Shown here: in pieces, positions 5,892-13,136 of the stretch
Layout: every line of letters starts with the position of its first letter
Numbering within the stretch: the first letter of the stretch is position 1
DNA from: Lachnospiraceae bacterium
Lineage (GTDB): Bacteria > Bacillota > Clostridia > Lachnospirales > Lachnospiraceae
NCBI GenBank assembly: GCA_017521195.1
Contig: JAFXGP010000037.1
Span: forward strand, 1 to 37,149
Direction of reading: 5' to 3'
Length of the DNA stretch: 37,149 nucleotides
Program-made: the position numbers and the translations under genes
The notes under the pieces: model-generated
Seen by the model: the letters and a program-made list of their open reading frames with translations, nothing else
Told to the model about the DNA's origin: nothing
Database searches by the model: none

Positions 5892-7292
5892 TCATTCAAC
5901 CATTAACATAACCGTCAATGTAAAGCTACTTTCATCCTGCCTTATATCTATATCCCCATAATACTTCTGAGCCACTTTACGTATATTAGCAAGTCCAAAG
6001 CCATGGCTGCCTTTATCCTTCTTTGTAGTTTCCGGCAGACCTGTTTCATCATCTATCTCCACATACTTGATAATGCAATTAGTTACCTCCAACATATACG
6101 CATTTTTCTGACGATAGGACGAAATTGAAACATAGGGATTCTCACATCCTTCAGCTCCTTCAATAGCATTCGTAATGGCATTATTTAATATTACACTGAC
6201 ATCAAACGCATTGATATTCGTATCAACCGGATACACATACTTACACCTAAAATCAATCCCTTTTTCCTCTGCTTCTTTCTGCTTCTGTGTCAGGATTACA
6301 TCAGTAACCGGATTTCCGGTTTTAATTTCCGACATATTTTCATTCCATGTTGCTTTTAGTTCCGACAGATAGTTTTTCCATTCTTTTTTCAGGAACACAA
6401 CATCGTCTGTTCCCGCTTCAAATTGACAAAATAAATTTTCCAACACACAGATATGATTTCCCATGTCATGTTTTAATGCCCGGATATTTTGGTACAATTT
6501 TTCCACTTCTCTGATATGTTGCTTGGTGGTCTCAATCTGTTCCGCCAATAAAATATTTTCTCTTTCTTCCTGTTGCTTTTCTTTTAATTTTTGATAAATT
6601 ATAATAGCTATTAATATCGCTACAAACGAGACTATTTGATATATTACCCTTAGCCAAGTGTACTCCGGATGAACATTCCATATATATTTTTCCAAATCTT
6701 CTATATACACGTTAGACACAAAATTAAACGTGAAATAACCTATCATTACCGTTAATAATGTGGCGAAAAGCAGTACCAACTCTATTCCCGCAACATCCTC
6801 CTTTTTATTCACATACACTTTATGAATCAGTTGGATTACCAGATACATCACTGTCAAAGCAATACTGTAATATGCTAATTCTACAATGGTATAAGTTATC
6901 CATTGCTTTATGGGATGCATCAGCATATGCGGCGTTTCAATGAACAACGCAAACATAAGGTCTCGCAATACTAATGTCACACCATATACCACCCATCGGA
7001 ATAAGTACATACAGGTTGCCAAAAAGACTTTTTGCTTTCTGTTTCTTCTTTCCACCAAGCACATGGTAAGGCATGCCACAAAAACTCCCTGCAAATTGGG
7101 ATATGTAACTTCCTGCGGCACACAATAAAAAACAAGCATGGTAATAGAATAGCTTACTCCCACCAAGTACGCCTTTTCCTTCATAAATGGTTTTACGAAC
7201 CGGTAAAATATCCAACCTTCTGTTATAAGTCCCAGAATTGCTATACTATGATTTGCTATGGCCCAATAAGTTTCTATATTATCTGTAAACAT
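5892..7292 (-). CDS. GHKL-type membrane sensor histidine kinase (AgrC/VirS-like)
   Basis: This 466-residue kinase probably phosphorylates the adjacent LytTR regulator in response to an unknown extracellular or membrane signal. The first ~235 residues hold about six to seven hydrophobic segments (for example ~10-30, 40-58, 132-156, 168-192 and 215-233). A coiled linker follows, then an H-box RALKHDMGNHICVLENL with H275 as the likely phospho-acceptor. The GHKL ATPase domain has the N-box SVILNNAITNAIEGA (~366-380) and the G-box SHGFGLANIRKV (~429-440). The start ATG follows the regulator's TAG directly, with AGAGGAG upstream, so the two are translationally coupled. This class often senses peptides, but no AgrB/AgrD-type gene is present here. 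Signal identity is unknown. Confidence 0.93.
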   Translation of the reverse strand: MFTDNIETYWAIANHSIAILGLITEGWIFYRFVKPFMKEKAYLVGVSYSITMLVFYCVPQEVTYPNLQGVFVACLTMCLVERRNRKQKVFLATCMYLFRWVVYGVTLVLRDLMFALFIETPHMLMHPIKQWITYTIVELAYYSIALTVMYLVIQLIHKVYVNKKEDVAGIELVLLFATLLTVMIGYFTFNFVSNVYIEDLEKYIWNVHPEYTWLRVIYQIVSFVAILIAIIIYQKLKEKQQEERENILLAEQIETTKQHIREVEKLYQNIRALKHDMGNHICVLENLFCQFEAGTDDVVFLKKEWKNYLSELKATWNENMSEIKTGNPVTDVILTQKQKEAEEKGIDFRCKYVYPVDTNINAFDVSVILNNAITNAIEGAEGCENPYVSISSYRQKNAYMLEVTNCIIKYVEIDDETGLPETTKKDKGSHGFGLANIRKVAQKYYGDIDIRQDESSFTLTVMLMVE

Positions 7293-8000
7293 CTAGATTC
7301 TCCTCTGATTGTATTTCATGTATTTTTTTACAAATTCAGGATATTTCTGTTTTGCCATAAGAGCCGTACCCTTTTCCAGATAAATAGTTGTGGCATCATA
7401 TTTCTCCACATACTTAAAATTCACAAGATATGCCCTGTGCGTTCTAAAAAAACTATCCCCTGCTGCCGCTTCAAGGTCGGACATCTTTCCATAATACTCT
7501 ATGGTCTCATTCAACTTATGAATAACCACTTTACGATTGAACACTTCCGCATAGACAATATCCCCTATCATTACCTTTGTATGTACCCCGCCATTGTTAA
7601 TCATCACATAATTTGTTTCTGACTCCGGCACATCCGTGTCTTTTGAACACAACTCATCTACTGCTCTGCGAAGTACATCCTCAAACTTTGTAGCATCAAT
7701 GGGCTTCACGATATAGTTAAATGCTCCTACATCAAATGCCTGAAATACATACTCCTCCACCGCAGTCACAAAAATAAGTACCATGCTTTTGTCCTTCTTG
7801 CGAAGTTCTCTTGCTGTTTCCATACCATTTTTACCGGACATTTGAATATCCAAAAATAATATATCTATATTCTTATCTGATAAAAGCAATTCTTCCCCGG
7901 ACGAAAAGAAAACAATCTCTGCCTCCGGATATTGCTTTAATACCTTACTTGCTATTAACTCCCAAATATTGCTTTCATCATCACATATCGCTATCCGCAC
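7293..8000 (-). CDS. LytTR-family response regulator
   Basis: This 235-residue regulator has a receiver domain (1-~120) with the acidic pair D8/D9, phosphorylation site D51 (in FLDIQMSGKNG), T79 and K99 (in YIVKPID). A LytTR DNA-binding domain follows (~135-230: YVMINNGGVHTKVMIGDIVYAEV, FFRTHRAYLVNFKYVEKY). The start is a GTG at 7998-8000 with AGGAAG upstream; the nearby ATG is out of frame. It is the first gene of a two-gene operon with the GHKL kinase. A 9-12-9 direct repeat at 8071-8100 lies in its own promoter and the same repeat precedes the cluster at 5.7 kb, so autoregulation and control of that cluster are inferred. Such regulators often control secreted or accessory functions. Confidence 0.94.
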   Translation of the reverse strand: MRIAICDDESNIWELIASKVLKQYPEAEIVFFSSGEELLLSDKNIDILFLDIQMSGKNGMETARELRKKDKSMVLIFVTAVEEYVFQAFDVGAFNYIVKPIDATKFEDVLRRAVDELCSKDTDVPESETNYVMINNGGVHTKVMIGDIVYAEVFNRKVVIHKLNETIEYYGKMSDLEAAAGDSFFRTHRAYLVNFKYVEKYDATTIYLEKGTALMAKQKYPEFVKKYMKYNQRRI

Positions 8001-8023
8001 ATTCTCACTTCCTTTGCAATTCT

Positions 8024-8038
8024 TATAATGCCATTATA
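8024..8038 (-). promoter_or_regulatory. -10 region of the regulator promoter within a palindrome
   Basis: TATAAT (8033-8038 on the minus strand) is a consensus -10 box 32 bp downstream of the LytTR repeat pair. It is half of a perfect 7-1-7 inverted repeat, TATAATG-G-CATTATA. No good -35 hexamer is seen at 17 bp, which fits dependence on the upstream activator site. Transcription would start near 8026, leaving a short leader. Confidence 0.6.
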
Positions 8039-8070
8039 TCGGAACTTGTATTATGTTTTTATACCCAAAT

Positions 8071-8100
8071 GTTGTGAACCGACCTTTTTCTGTTGTGAAA
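8071..8100 (-). promoter_or_regulatory. LytTR-type direct-repeat site upstream of the regulator gene
   Basis: On the minus strand the repeats TTTCACAAC and GTTCACAAC are separated by 12 bp (AGAAAAAGGTCG). The spacer ends in GTCG, as in the second site at 5809-5838, so the shared core is GTCGGTTCACA. The second repeat ends about 9 bp above the expected -35 position, the usual place for an activating LytTR regulator. The presence of this site in front of the regulator's own operon suggests positive autoregulation. Confidence 0.8.
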
Positions 8101-8124
8101 TAAAAACAGCTGCCAAAATAACAC

Positions 8125-8167
8125 AAAAACGAGGACAACCATATCGCTTGGATACATATTGTCCTCG
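8125..8167 (-). terminator. Intrinsic terminator after rsgA
   Basis: A perfect 9-bp stem CGAGGACAA/TTGTCCTCG (8159-8167 with 8130-8138), with a 20-nt loop, is followed on the minus strand by UUUUU (8125-8129). It begins 13 nt after the rsgA stop codon and ends the prpC-prkC-rsgA transcript before the two-component operon. Confidence 0.85.
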
Positions 8168-8179
8168 TTACCATTCTTC

Positions 8180-9058
8180 TCAATATTTCTTCTTATTCTT
8201 CAGTTCTTCATAAATCAACTGATAATTCTCATATCTCTCTTTACTGATTTTCCCGTTTTCAATGGCTTCTTTCACACTACATCCAGGTTCGTGGGTATGG
8301 CTGCAGCCATTGAATCGGCAAGTATCTCTGTACTCATCAAATTCCGGATAAAACTGTTCCAATTCTTCCTTTTCCATATCAAATACTGCCAGAGAACTGA
8401 ATCCCGGCGTATCCATAATAAAAGTGTCTTCACCAATAGGAATAAACTCCGTATGTCTTGTAGTATGTTTTCCACGTTCTATTTTTTCACTGATGGAACC
8501 GGTTTCCATACTCACATCGGATTGAAGTTTATTAATTATGGAAGATTTTCCCACGCCACTGGGCCCTGCCACAGTAGATGTCTTTCCTTTCAATACGTTA
8601 CGTATTTCTTCAATACCTTGATCCTGCTTGGCACTGACAAAAAGAATCTCACATCCGCTACCAGCATATATATCTCTCAGTTCCTGTTTTTCCACATCAG
8701 TAACTAAATCACTTTTATTAAACACAAGAACACATGGAATATCTTTTTGCTGCATCATAATCAAGAAACGATCCAGCAAATTCAAGTTTGGCTCCGGTTT
8801 TTTTATCGCAAAAATAACCAACGCCTGGTCAATGTTAGCCACCGCCGGACGAATCAATTCATTTTGACGTTCCAGAACTTCATCTATATTCCCTTTTTTA
8901 TTCTCCTCATCTAACAAACTTACTTCTACCAAATCCCCTACTAAGGGTTTTAAATTATTTTTCCTGAAAATCCCCTTTGCTTTACATTCCAAAATTCCTA
9001 TTTCCGGAACATGAACATAGTAAAAACCGGCAATTCCTCGAATAATTTTTCCTTGCAT
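8180..9058 (-). CDS. rsgA: Ribosome small-subunit biogenesis GTPase RsgA
   Basis: RsgA is a circularly permuted GTPase that acts in late maturation of the 30S subunit. The 292-residue protein has an N-terminal OB-fold (~1-70). The GTPase motifs follow in permuted order: G4 VFNKSDLV (~130), then SAKQ, G1 GPSGVGKSS (~170) and G3 DTPGFSS (~220). A C-terminal zinc site CRFNGCSHTHEPGC (~247-260) has the C-x4-C-x-H-x5-C arrangement. Length and motif order match the family. It starts 6 nt after the prkC stop codon, with its ribosome site overlapping the end of prkC, so it is co-transcribed with the phosphatase/kinase pair, a common arrangement in Firmicutes. The usual downstream rpe gene is absent here; a terminator and the two-component genes follow. 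Confidence 0.96.
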   Translation of the reverse strand: MQGKIIRGIAGFYYVHVPEIGILECKAKGIFRKNNLKPLVGDLVEVSLLDEENKKGNIDEVLERQNELIRPAVANIDQALVIFAIKKPEPNLNLLDRFLIMMQQKDIPCVLVFNKSDLVTDVEKQELRDIYAGSGCEILFVSAKQDQGIEEIRNVLKGKTSTVAGPSGVGKSSIINKLQSDVSMETGSISEKIERGKHTTRHTEFIPIGEDTFIMDTPGFSSLAVFDMEKEELEQFYPEFDEYRDTCRFNGCSHTHEPGCSVKEAIENGKISKERYENYQLIYEELKNKKKY

Positions 9059-9064
9059 TTATGA

Positions 9065-11044
9065 CTATTCCTTTGCAAATTTTACGGATCTGCTTAAATT
9101 TCTCTCTTCTCTTCCACCCGGAACAGTTACAACGTTTCCATTTTCATCAGTTGTGGTTGTAGCCGGAAGATCCACATAATAGAAGAAAGTAACCAAACCA
9201 CTTTCTGCTCCTGTAATTCCTGCCACATTCATTGGAAGTGGAAATGTTGATGTTGTAGTTCTGTAAATTTCCTGTCCGTCAGCAGTTGCTAAAACAACCG
9301 TAACTTCCGTTCCGGCAGCATAATCACCATCTTCTTCTCCCGGGCCGGCAATATTTCCAATAAAATTATATGTGCTGGTTCCTACTCCTGTACTGATTTT
9401 CATATCAATTACAGTCCCTGAATCAACATACGAACCAACAGAATAACTCTGGTAACAAACTTTTCCTGCAAGGCTTGAATCTTCATTAGTAGTTTCATCA
9501 ACTTTACCCGGCTGTAATCCTGCTGCCATTAATTCTTCGATTGCTGTGGCCTGATCCTTTCCTACCACATTAGGAACTCTGACTTTTGTAATTTCAGCTC
9601 CAAGGCTCACTCTCAAAGTTACTACATTACCTTTTGCAAGATCTGTTCCTGCTTCCGGAGACTGACTGATAACATTCCCCGCCGTAACATCCGTTGAAAA
9701 GGATTCTTCCTTAGCAACTTCATAACCATTGTCCTTCAAAGTAGCAGATGCTTCTGCATAAGACCATCCCAGAACCTGCGGCACTCCTACCACATTACCT
9801 CCGCTTAAGAAACCACTCTGTTCAGAAGTTCCATTTCCTGAATCTTGTCCAGAATTTTCTGCAGGGTTTTCCATACTTTGCTCAACACCAATTTGATTTC
9901 CTCTGTCTCCCGTGGGAAACACCCCGGCAACCTTGCCTACTAAGTAAATTGCGATCACACCAATTACAACAGCTGCAATAATAGCAAGAATAGTTGTAAT
10001 CTTTTCCATTCTTGGATCGTATTCTTCTTTCTCTTTCTCTTTAACTTCTACTGCTTTTTTCTTTTTAGTACGTTCTTCTTCCAACTCCTTACGAAGACGG
10101 ATAGAATCTCCTGTAACACTACTCTTCTTCTGTACCTGTTGTTTAATTTCTTTTACTTCTTGTTCTGTGATTACTCTGGTAGATGCTGTTTCATCCGGAT
10201 CCACAATTTTTACAAAGTCTTCGTCCGGAGTCATCAGGGAACGTTTTAAATCTTCAACCACTTCCGGCATGGACTGGTAACGTCTGTCCGGACTTTTCTG
10301 TGTACATTTGTACACAATCTGTTCCACACTTACAGGAATTTCTGCAACATAATCTCTTGGACTTGGCATTGGCTCCTGAATATGTTTAATTGCTATGGCA
10401 ACTGTAGTATCTCCATTAAATGGTACACGACCTGTTAACATTTCAAACAAAGTAATCCCCAGGGAATAAATATCACTCTTTTCATCACTGAAACCACCTC
10501 TTGCCTGTTCCGGAGATGTATAATGAACAGATCCCATTACATTAGAAGTAATGGTATTACTGGTTGCTGCTTTTGCAATACCAAAATCTGTTACTTTTAC
10601 TTTTCCATCTTTGGAAATGATTATGTTCTGTGGTTTGATATCTCTATGGATAATACGGTTATTGTGAGCTGCCTCAATCCCCATAGACACCTGAATGGCA
10701 ATACTTATAGCTTCCTTTACGGAAAGGCGTGCTTTCTTTTCAATGTATTTTTTCAGAGTGATTCCTTCTACCAACTCCATAACAATATAGTTAATTCCAT
10801 TTTCATTTCCTACATCATATACATTAACAATATTAGGATGCATCAGACCTGCTGCCGCCTGCGCCTCTACTTTAAACTTGGAAACAAAATTTTCGTTTTC
10901 ACCAAATTCCTGTTTTAACACTTTTACTGCCACAAATCGATTCAGTTTATGACATTTTGCTTTATATACATCTGACATTCCGCCGTTACCGATTTTTTCC
11001 AAAATCTCATACCGGTCTCCAATCAGCATACCTATCTTAATCAT
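9065..11044 (-). CDS. prkC: PASTA-domain Ser/Thr protein kinase PrkC/PknB
   Basis: This 659-residue membrane kinase senses peptidoglycan fragments or lipid II through external PASTA domains and phosphorylates cell-wall and growth regulators. The kinase domain (~11-270) has the glycine loop GNGGMSDVYKA, K41, HRDIKPQN (D135), DFGIAKA (D153) and SVHYTSPEQARGG. A charged juxtamembrane region (~310-348) precedes one membrane helix (~350-376). Two clear PASTA repeats follow (VVGVPQVLGWSYAEASATLK and VRVPNVVGKDQATAIEELMA). The remaining ~105 residues (from STYNFIGNIAGPGEEDGDYA) form a further beta-rich domain that is not a standard PASTA repeat. It is 16 nt downstream of its phosphatase. Confidence 0.96.
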   Translation of the reverse strand: MIKIGMLIGDRYEILEKIGNGGMSDVYKAKCHKLNRFVAVKVLKQEFGENENFVSKFKVEAQAAAGLMHPNIVNVYDVGNENGINYIVMELVEGITLKKYIEKKARLSVKEAISIAIQVSMGIEAAHNNRIIHRDIKPQNIIISKDGKVKVTDFGIAKAATSNTITSNVMGSVHYTSPEQARGGFSDEKSDIYSLGITLFEMLTGRVPFNGDTTVAIAIKHIQEPMPSPRDYVAEIPVSVEQIVYKCTQKSPDRRYQSMPEVVEDLKRSLMTPDEDFVKIVDPDETASTRVITEQEVKEIKQQVQKKSSVTGDSIRLRKELEEERTKKKKAVEVKEKEKEEYDPRMEKITTILAIIAAVVIGVIAIYLVGKVAGVFPTGDRGNQIGVEQSMENPAENSGQDSGNGTSEQSGFLSGGNVVGVPQVLGWSYAEASATLKDNGYEVAKEESFSTDVTAGNVISQSPEAGTDLAKGNVVTLRVSLGAEITKVRVPNVVGKDQATAIEELMAAGLQPGKVDETTNEDSSLAGKVCYQSYSVGSYVDSGTVIDMKISTGVGTSTYNFIGNIAGPGEEDGDYAAGTEVTVVLATADGQEIYRTTTSTFPLPMNVAGITGAESGLVTFFYYVDLPATTTTDENGNVVTVPGGREERNLSRSVKFAKE

Positions 11045-11060
11045 TCAAAACCTCCAAAAA

Positions 11061-11789
11061 TTACAACTGTGGATCCACCAAAATAATTCCCATATTGTCA
11101 CGACCGCCATGCTCATTAGCTTCCTCGACAATTTTATCTATTCTTTCTTCTTCTGTTCCTTCGGCATTTAATATGCTTAATATTTCTTCATCTGTAAGCA
11201 TGTTGCTTACTCCATCGGTACACATAAAAATACGGTCCCCTTTCTTCAGGTTAACTTCAAAAAAGTCCGGATTCACAGAGGACTGTGCTCCAATGGCTCT
11301 TGTTATAATATTCTTATTCTTATGATTGCGTGCCTGTTCTCTATCCAAGCCTCCCATACGTACCATTTCTTCTACATAAGAATGGTCTATGGTAATTTGC
11401 TGTATTCCTTCATTCACAAGGTATAATCTGCTGTCGCCCACGTTAGCCACACGCAACACATCATTCATAACTGTAGCAGCTACCAAAGTTGTTCCCATCC
11501 CTGTCATGCTTTCATCTTCCGATGCTTTCTTACGGATTCTGTAATTAGCCTCTACTATTGCCTGATACAAAATAGTAAAAGCATCCTCTTCTTTGCTGCT
11601 GTTTACAACTTCAACAATGGTTTCTACTGCGTATTTTGATGCATATCCTCCGGCTTTATGACCTCCCATTCCATCTGCAACCAAATACAGATTCGGCAAT
11701 TTCCCCACCGGAAGTTCTGCAGTAAATACGTAATCTTGATTCAATTCCCTTTTGAGACCTATATCGGTCTTTGAAACTGTTTTTCCCAT
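11061..11789 (-). CDS. prpC: PP2C-family Ser/Thr phosphatase (PrpC/Stp)
   Basis: This 242-residue metal-dependent phosphatase opposes PrkC. PP2C motifs appear in order: TDIGLKRELNQDYVF, LVADGMGGHKAGGYAS (metal-binding DGMGGH), GMGTTLVAA, ANVGDSRLYL, IDHSYVEEMVRMG, NIITRAIG, MCTDGVSNMLTDEEI and GGRDNMGIILV. Length is typical of the bacterial short form. The ribosome site is weak (AGAAGTGG region). It is the first gene of a prpC-prkC-rsgA operon. The intergenic region upstream contains the rlmN terminator and a direct repeat that may be an operator. Confidence 0.95.
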   Translation of the reverse strand: MGKTVSKTDIGLKRELNQDYVFTAELPVGKLPNLYLVADGMGGHKAGGYASKYAVETIVEVVNSSKEEDAFTILYQAIVEANYRIRKKASEDESMTGMGTTLVAATVMNDVLRVANVGDSRLYLVNEGIQQITIDHSYVEEMVRMGGLDREQARNHKNKNIITRAIGAQSSVNPDFFEVNLKKGDRIFMCTDGVSNMLTDEEILSILNAEGTEEERIDKIVEEANEHGGRDNMGIILVDPQL

Positions 11790-11887
11790 ATTCTGTCCAC
11801 TTCTCTAATTTAACAAGCATTTTACTGCTCTGATATCGCTGATAATCTTCGAATAAACTCCTTTTTTTATAAGCAAAAATATATAGG

Positions 11888-11917
11888 CATATTAGCCCAT
11901 ATTTAAGACATATTAGC
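11888..11917 (-). repeat. 9-bp direct repeat (12-bp spacer) upstream of prpC
   Basis: GCTAATATG occurs twice in identical form on the minus strand (11909-11917 and 11888-11896), spaced 21 bp centre to centre, about 100-130 bp before prpC. The spacing equals two helical turns, so a regulator could bind both copies on one face. The sequence is unrelated to the TTCACAAC repeats of the LytTR sites. It lies in AT-rich DNA, so chance is possible. Confidence 0.4.
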
Positions 11918-11925
11918 ATACAAAC

Positions 11926-11955
11926 GAAAAAAGGGCAAGAGATAATCTCTTGCCC
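11926..11955 (-). terminator. Intrinsic terminator after rlmN
   Basis: A fully complementary hairpin GGGCAAGAGA-TTA-TCTCTTGCCC (11933-11955) is followed on the minus strand by UUUUUU. It is about 50 nt past the rlmN stop and ends the long murE-to-rlmN transcript. The rest of the ~215-bp gap to prpC is AT-rich and presumably holds the prpC promoter. Confidence 0.93.
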
Positions 11956-12004
11956 AAATATGATATTCTTTTACATTTTTGTCTATTTTTATATACAATT
12001 TCTC

Positions 12005-13057
12005 TTATAATTGATTGCTGATATGTTTTCTTCTAAGCTGTCCGCAGGCGCCATCAATATCACGCCCCATTTCTCTGCGAACCGTAGCGCTGATTCCGCT
12101 TTTTTCTATTCTTACTTTAAACTGCTGAATCTGTTCCTTATTGGATTGTTTATAATCTCTTTCCTTAATAGGATTTACCGGAATAAGGTTCACATGGCAA
12201 TTCATTCCCTTAATCAGATTTACCAATTCCTGTGCATCTTCCTTAGTATCATTTACTCCTGCCACTAGAGAATATTCAAAAGTAATTCTTCGTCCTGTCT
12301 TGTCAAAATAATATTTACAAGCTTCCAAGACTTCTTCCAAGCTGTACTTATTAGCAATCGGCATTAATTTTCTTCTCTTTTCGTCTGTAGTCGCATGAAG
12401 AGAAAGCGCCAATGTAATCTGCAGTTTTTCCTCTGCTAAACGTTTCATATTAGGTACAATTCCACAGGTAGAAACAGTAATATTTCTCTGACTGATATTC
12501 TGCCCTTTATCGTTGGAAATCAAATGTATGAACCTGAGAAAATTATCATAATTATCCATAGGCTCTCCGGTTCCCATAATTACAATGTTGGAAACCCTCT
12601 CCCCGGTATGACGGATGATGGAATAAATCTGTTCCAGCATTTCTGAAGGAAGTAAATTCCGTTCTAATCCGTCCAGTGTAGAAGCACAAAAACGACATCC
12701 CATACGACATCCCACCTGAGAAGAAATGCAGACACTGTTTCCGTGATGATATTTCATCCAAACACTTTCCACCACATTACCATCCGGCAATTCAAATAAA
12801 TATTTTCTGGTACCATCAATGGCTGATTCCTGCACCTGAACAATATTTAACTTAATCAACTCTTCATGGGATTGCAATTTTTCACGCAACTCCTTGGAAA
12901 GATTAGACATCTCATCATAATCAAAAGCCAATTTTTCATGCATCCATTGATATATCTGTTTTGCACGAAATGCTTTTTCTCCCAATTCCACCAGACGATT
13001 TTGCAGTTCGTCCAAGGTTAAGGATTTTATATCCAAACTATTCTTCTGTTCCATCAT
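12005..13057 (-). CDS. rlmN: Dual-specificity 23S rRNA/tRNA adenine C2-methyltransferase RlmN
   Basis: This radical-SAM enzyme makes 2-methyladenosine at A2503 of 23S rRNA and A37 of some tRNAs. The protein is about 350 residues. The N-terminal helical domain contains AFRAKQIYQWMHEK. The radical-SAM cluster motif CRMGCRFC is at ~117-124, followed by MGTGEPMDNYDN, STCGIVP and LALSLHATTDEKR. The C-terminal motif RREMGRDIDGACGQL carries the family's conserved catalytic Cys. The ribosome site is weak; ATG codons at 13057 and 13054 and a GTG at 13063 are possible starts. It follows rsmB after about 80 nt and is closed by a strong terminator. Confidence 0.96.
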   Translation of the reverse strand: MMEQKNSLDIKSLTLDELQNRLVELGEKAFRAKQIYQWMHEKLAFDYDEMSNLSKELREKLQSHEELIKLNIVQVQESAIDGTRKYLFELPDGNVVESVWMKYHHGNSVCISSQVGCRMGCRFCASTLDGLERNLLPSEMLEQIYSIIRHTGERVSNIVIMGTGEPMDNYDNFLRFIHLISNDKGQNISQRNITVSTCGIVPNMKRLAEEKLQITLALSLHATTDEKRRKLMPIANKYSLEEVLEACKYYFDKTGRRITFEYSLVAGVNDTKEDAQELVNLIKGMNCHVNLIPVNPIKERDYKQSNKEQIQQFKVRIEKSGISATVRREMGRDIDGACGQLRRKHISNQL

Positions 13058-13136
13058 CTGCACACTACCACTTTCTTCTTTCTTAACTACTGTCGATATC
13101 TTCTGCCTATTTTTATATCAAAACCGTATATTCTTT

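Noticed and set aside
7032-7622. Plus-strand reading frame of 196 codons opposite the kinase and regulator genes
   Set aside because: It spans the junction of two well-supported minus-strand genes and shows the His/Tyr/Cys-rich composition of an antisense shadow.
11656-11919. Minus-strand 87-codon frame upstream of and overlapping prpC
   Set aside because: It overlaps prpC in another frame, has no ribosome site, and starts within the direct-repeat region; it is a shadow.
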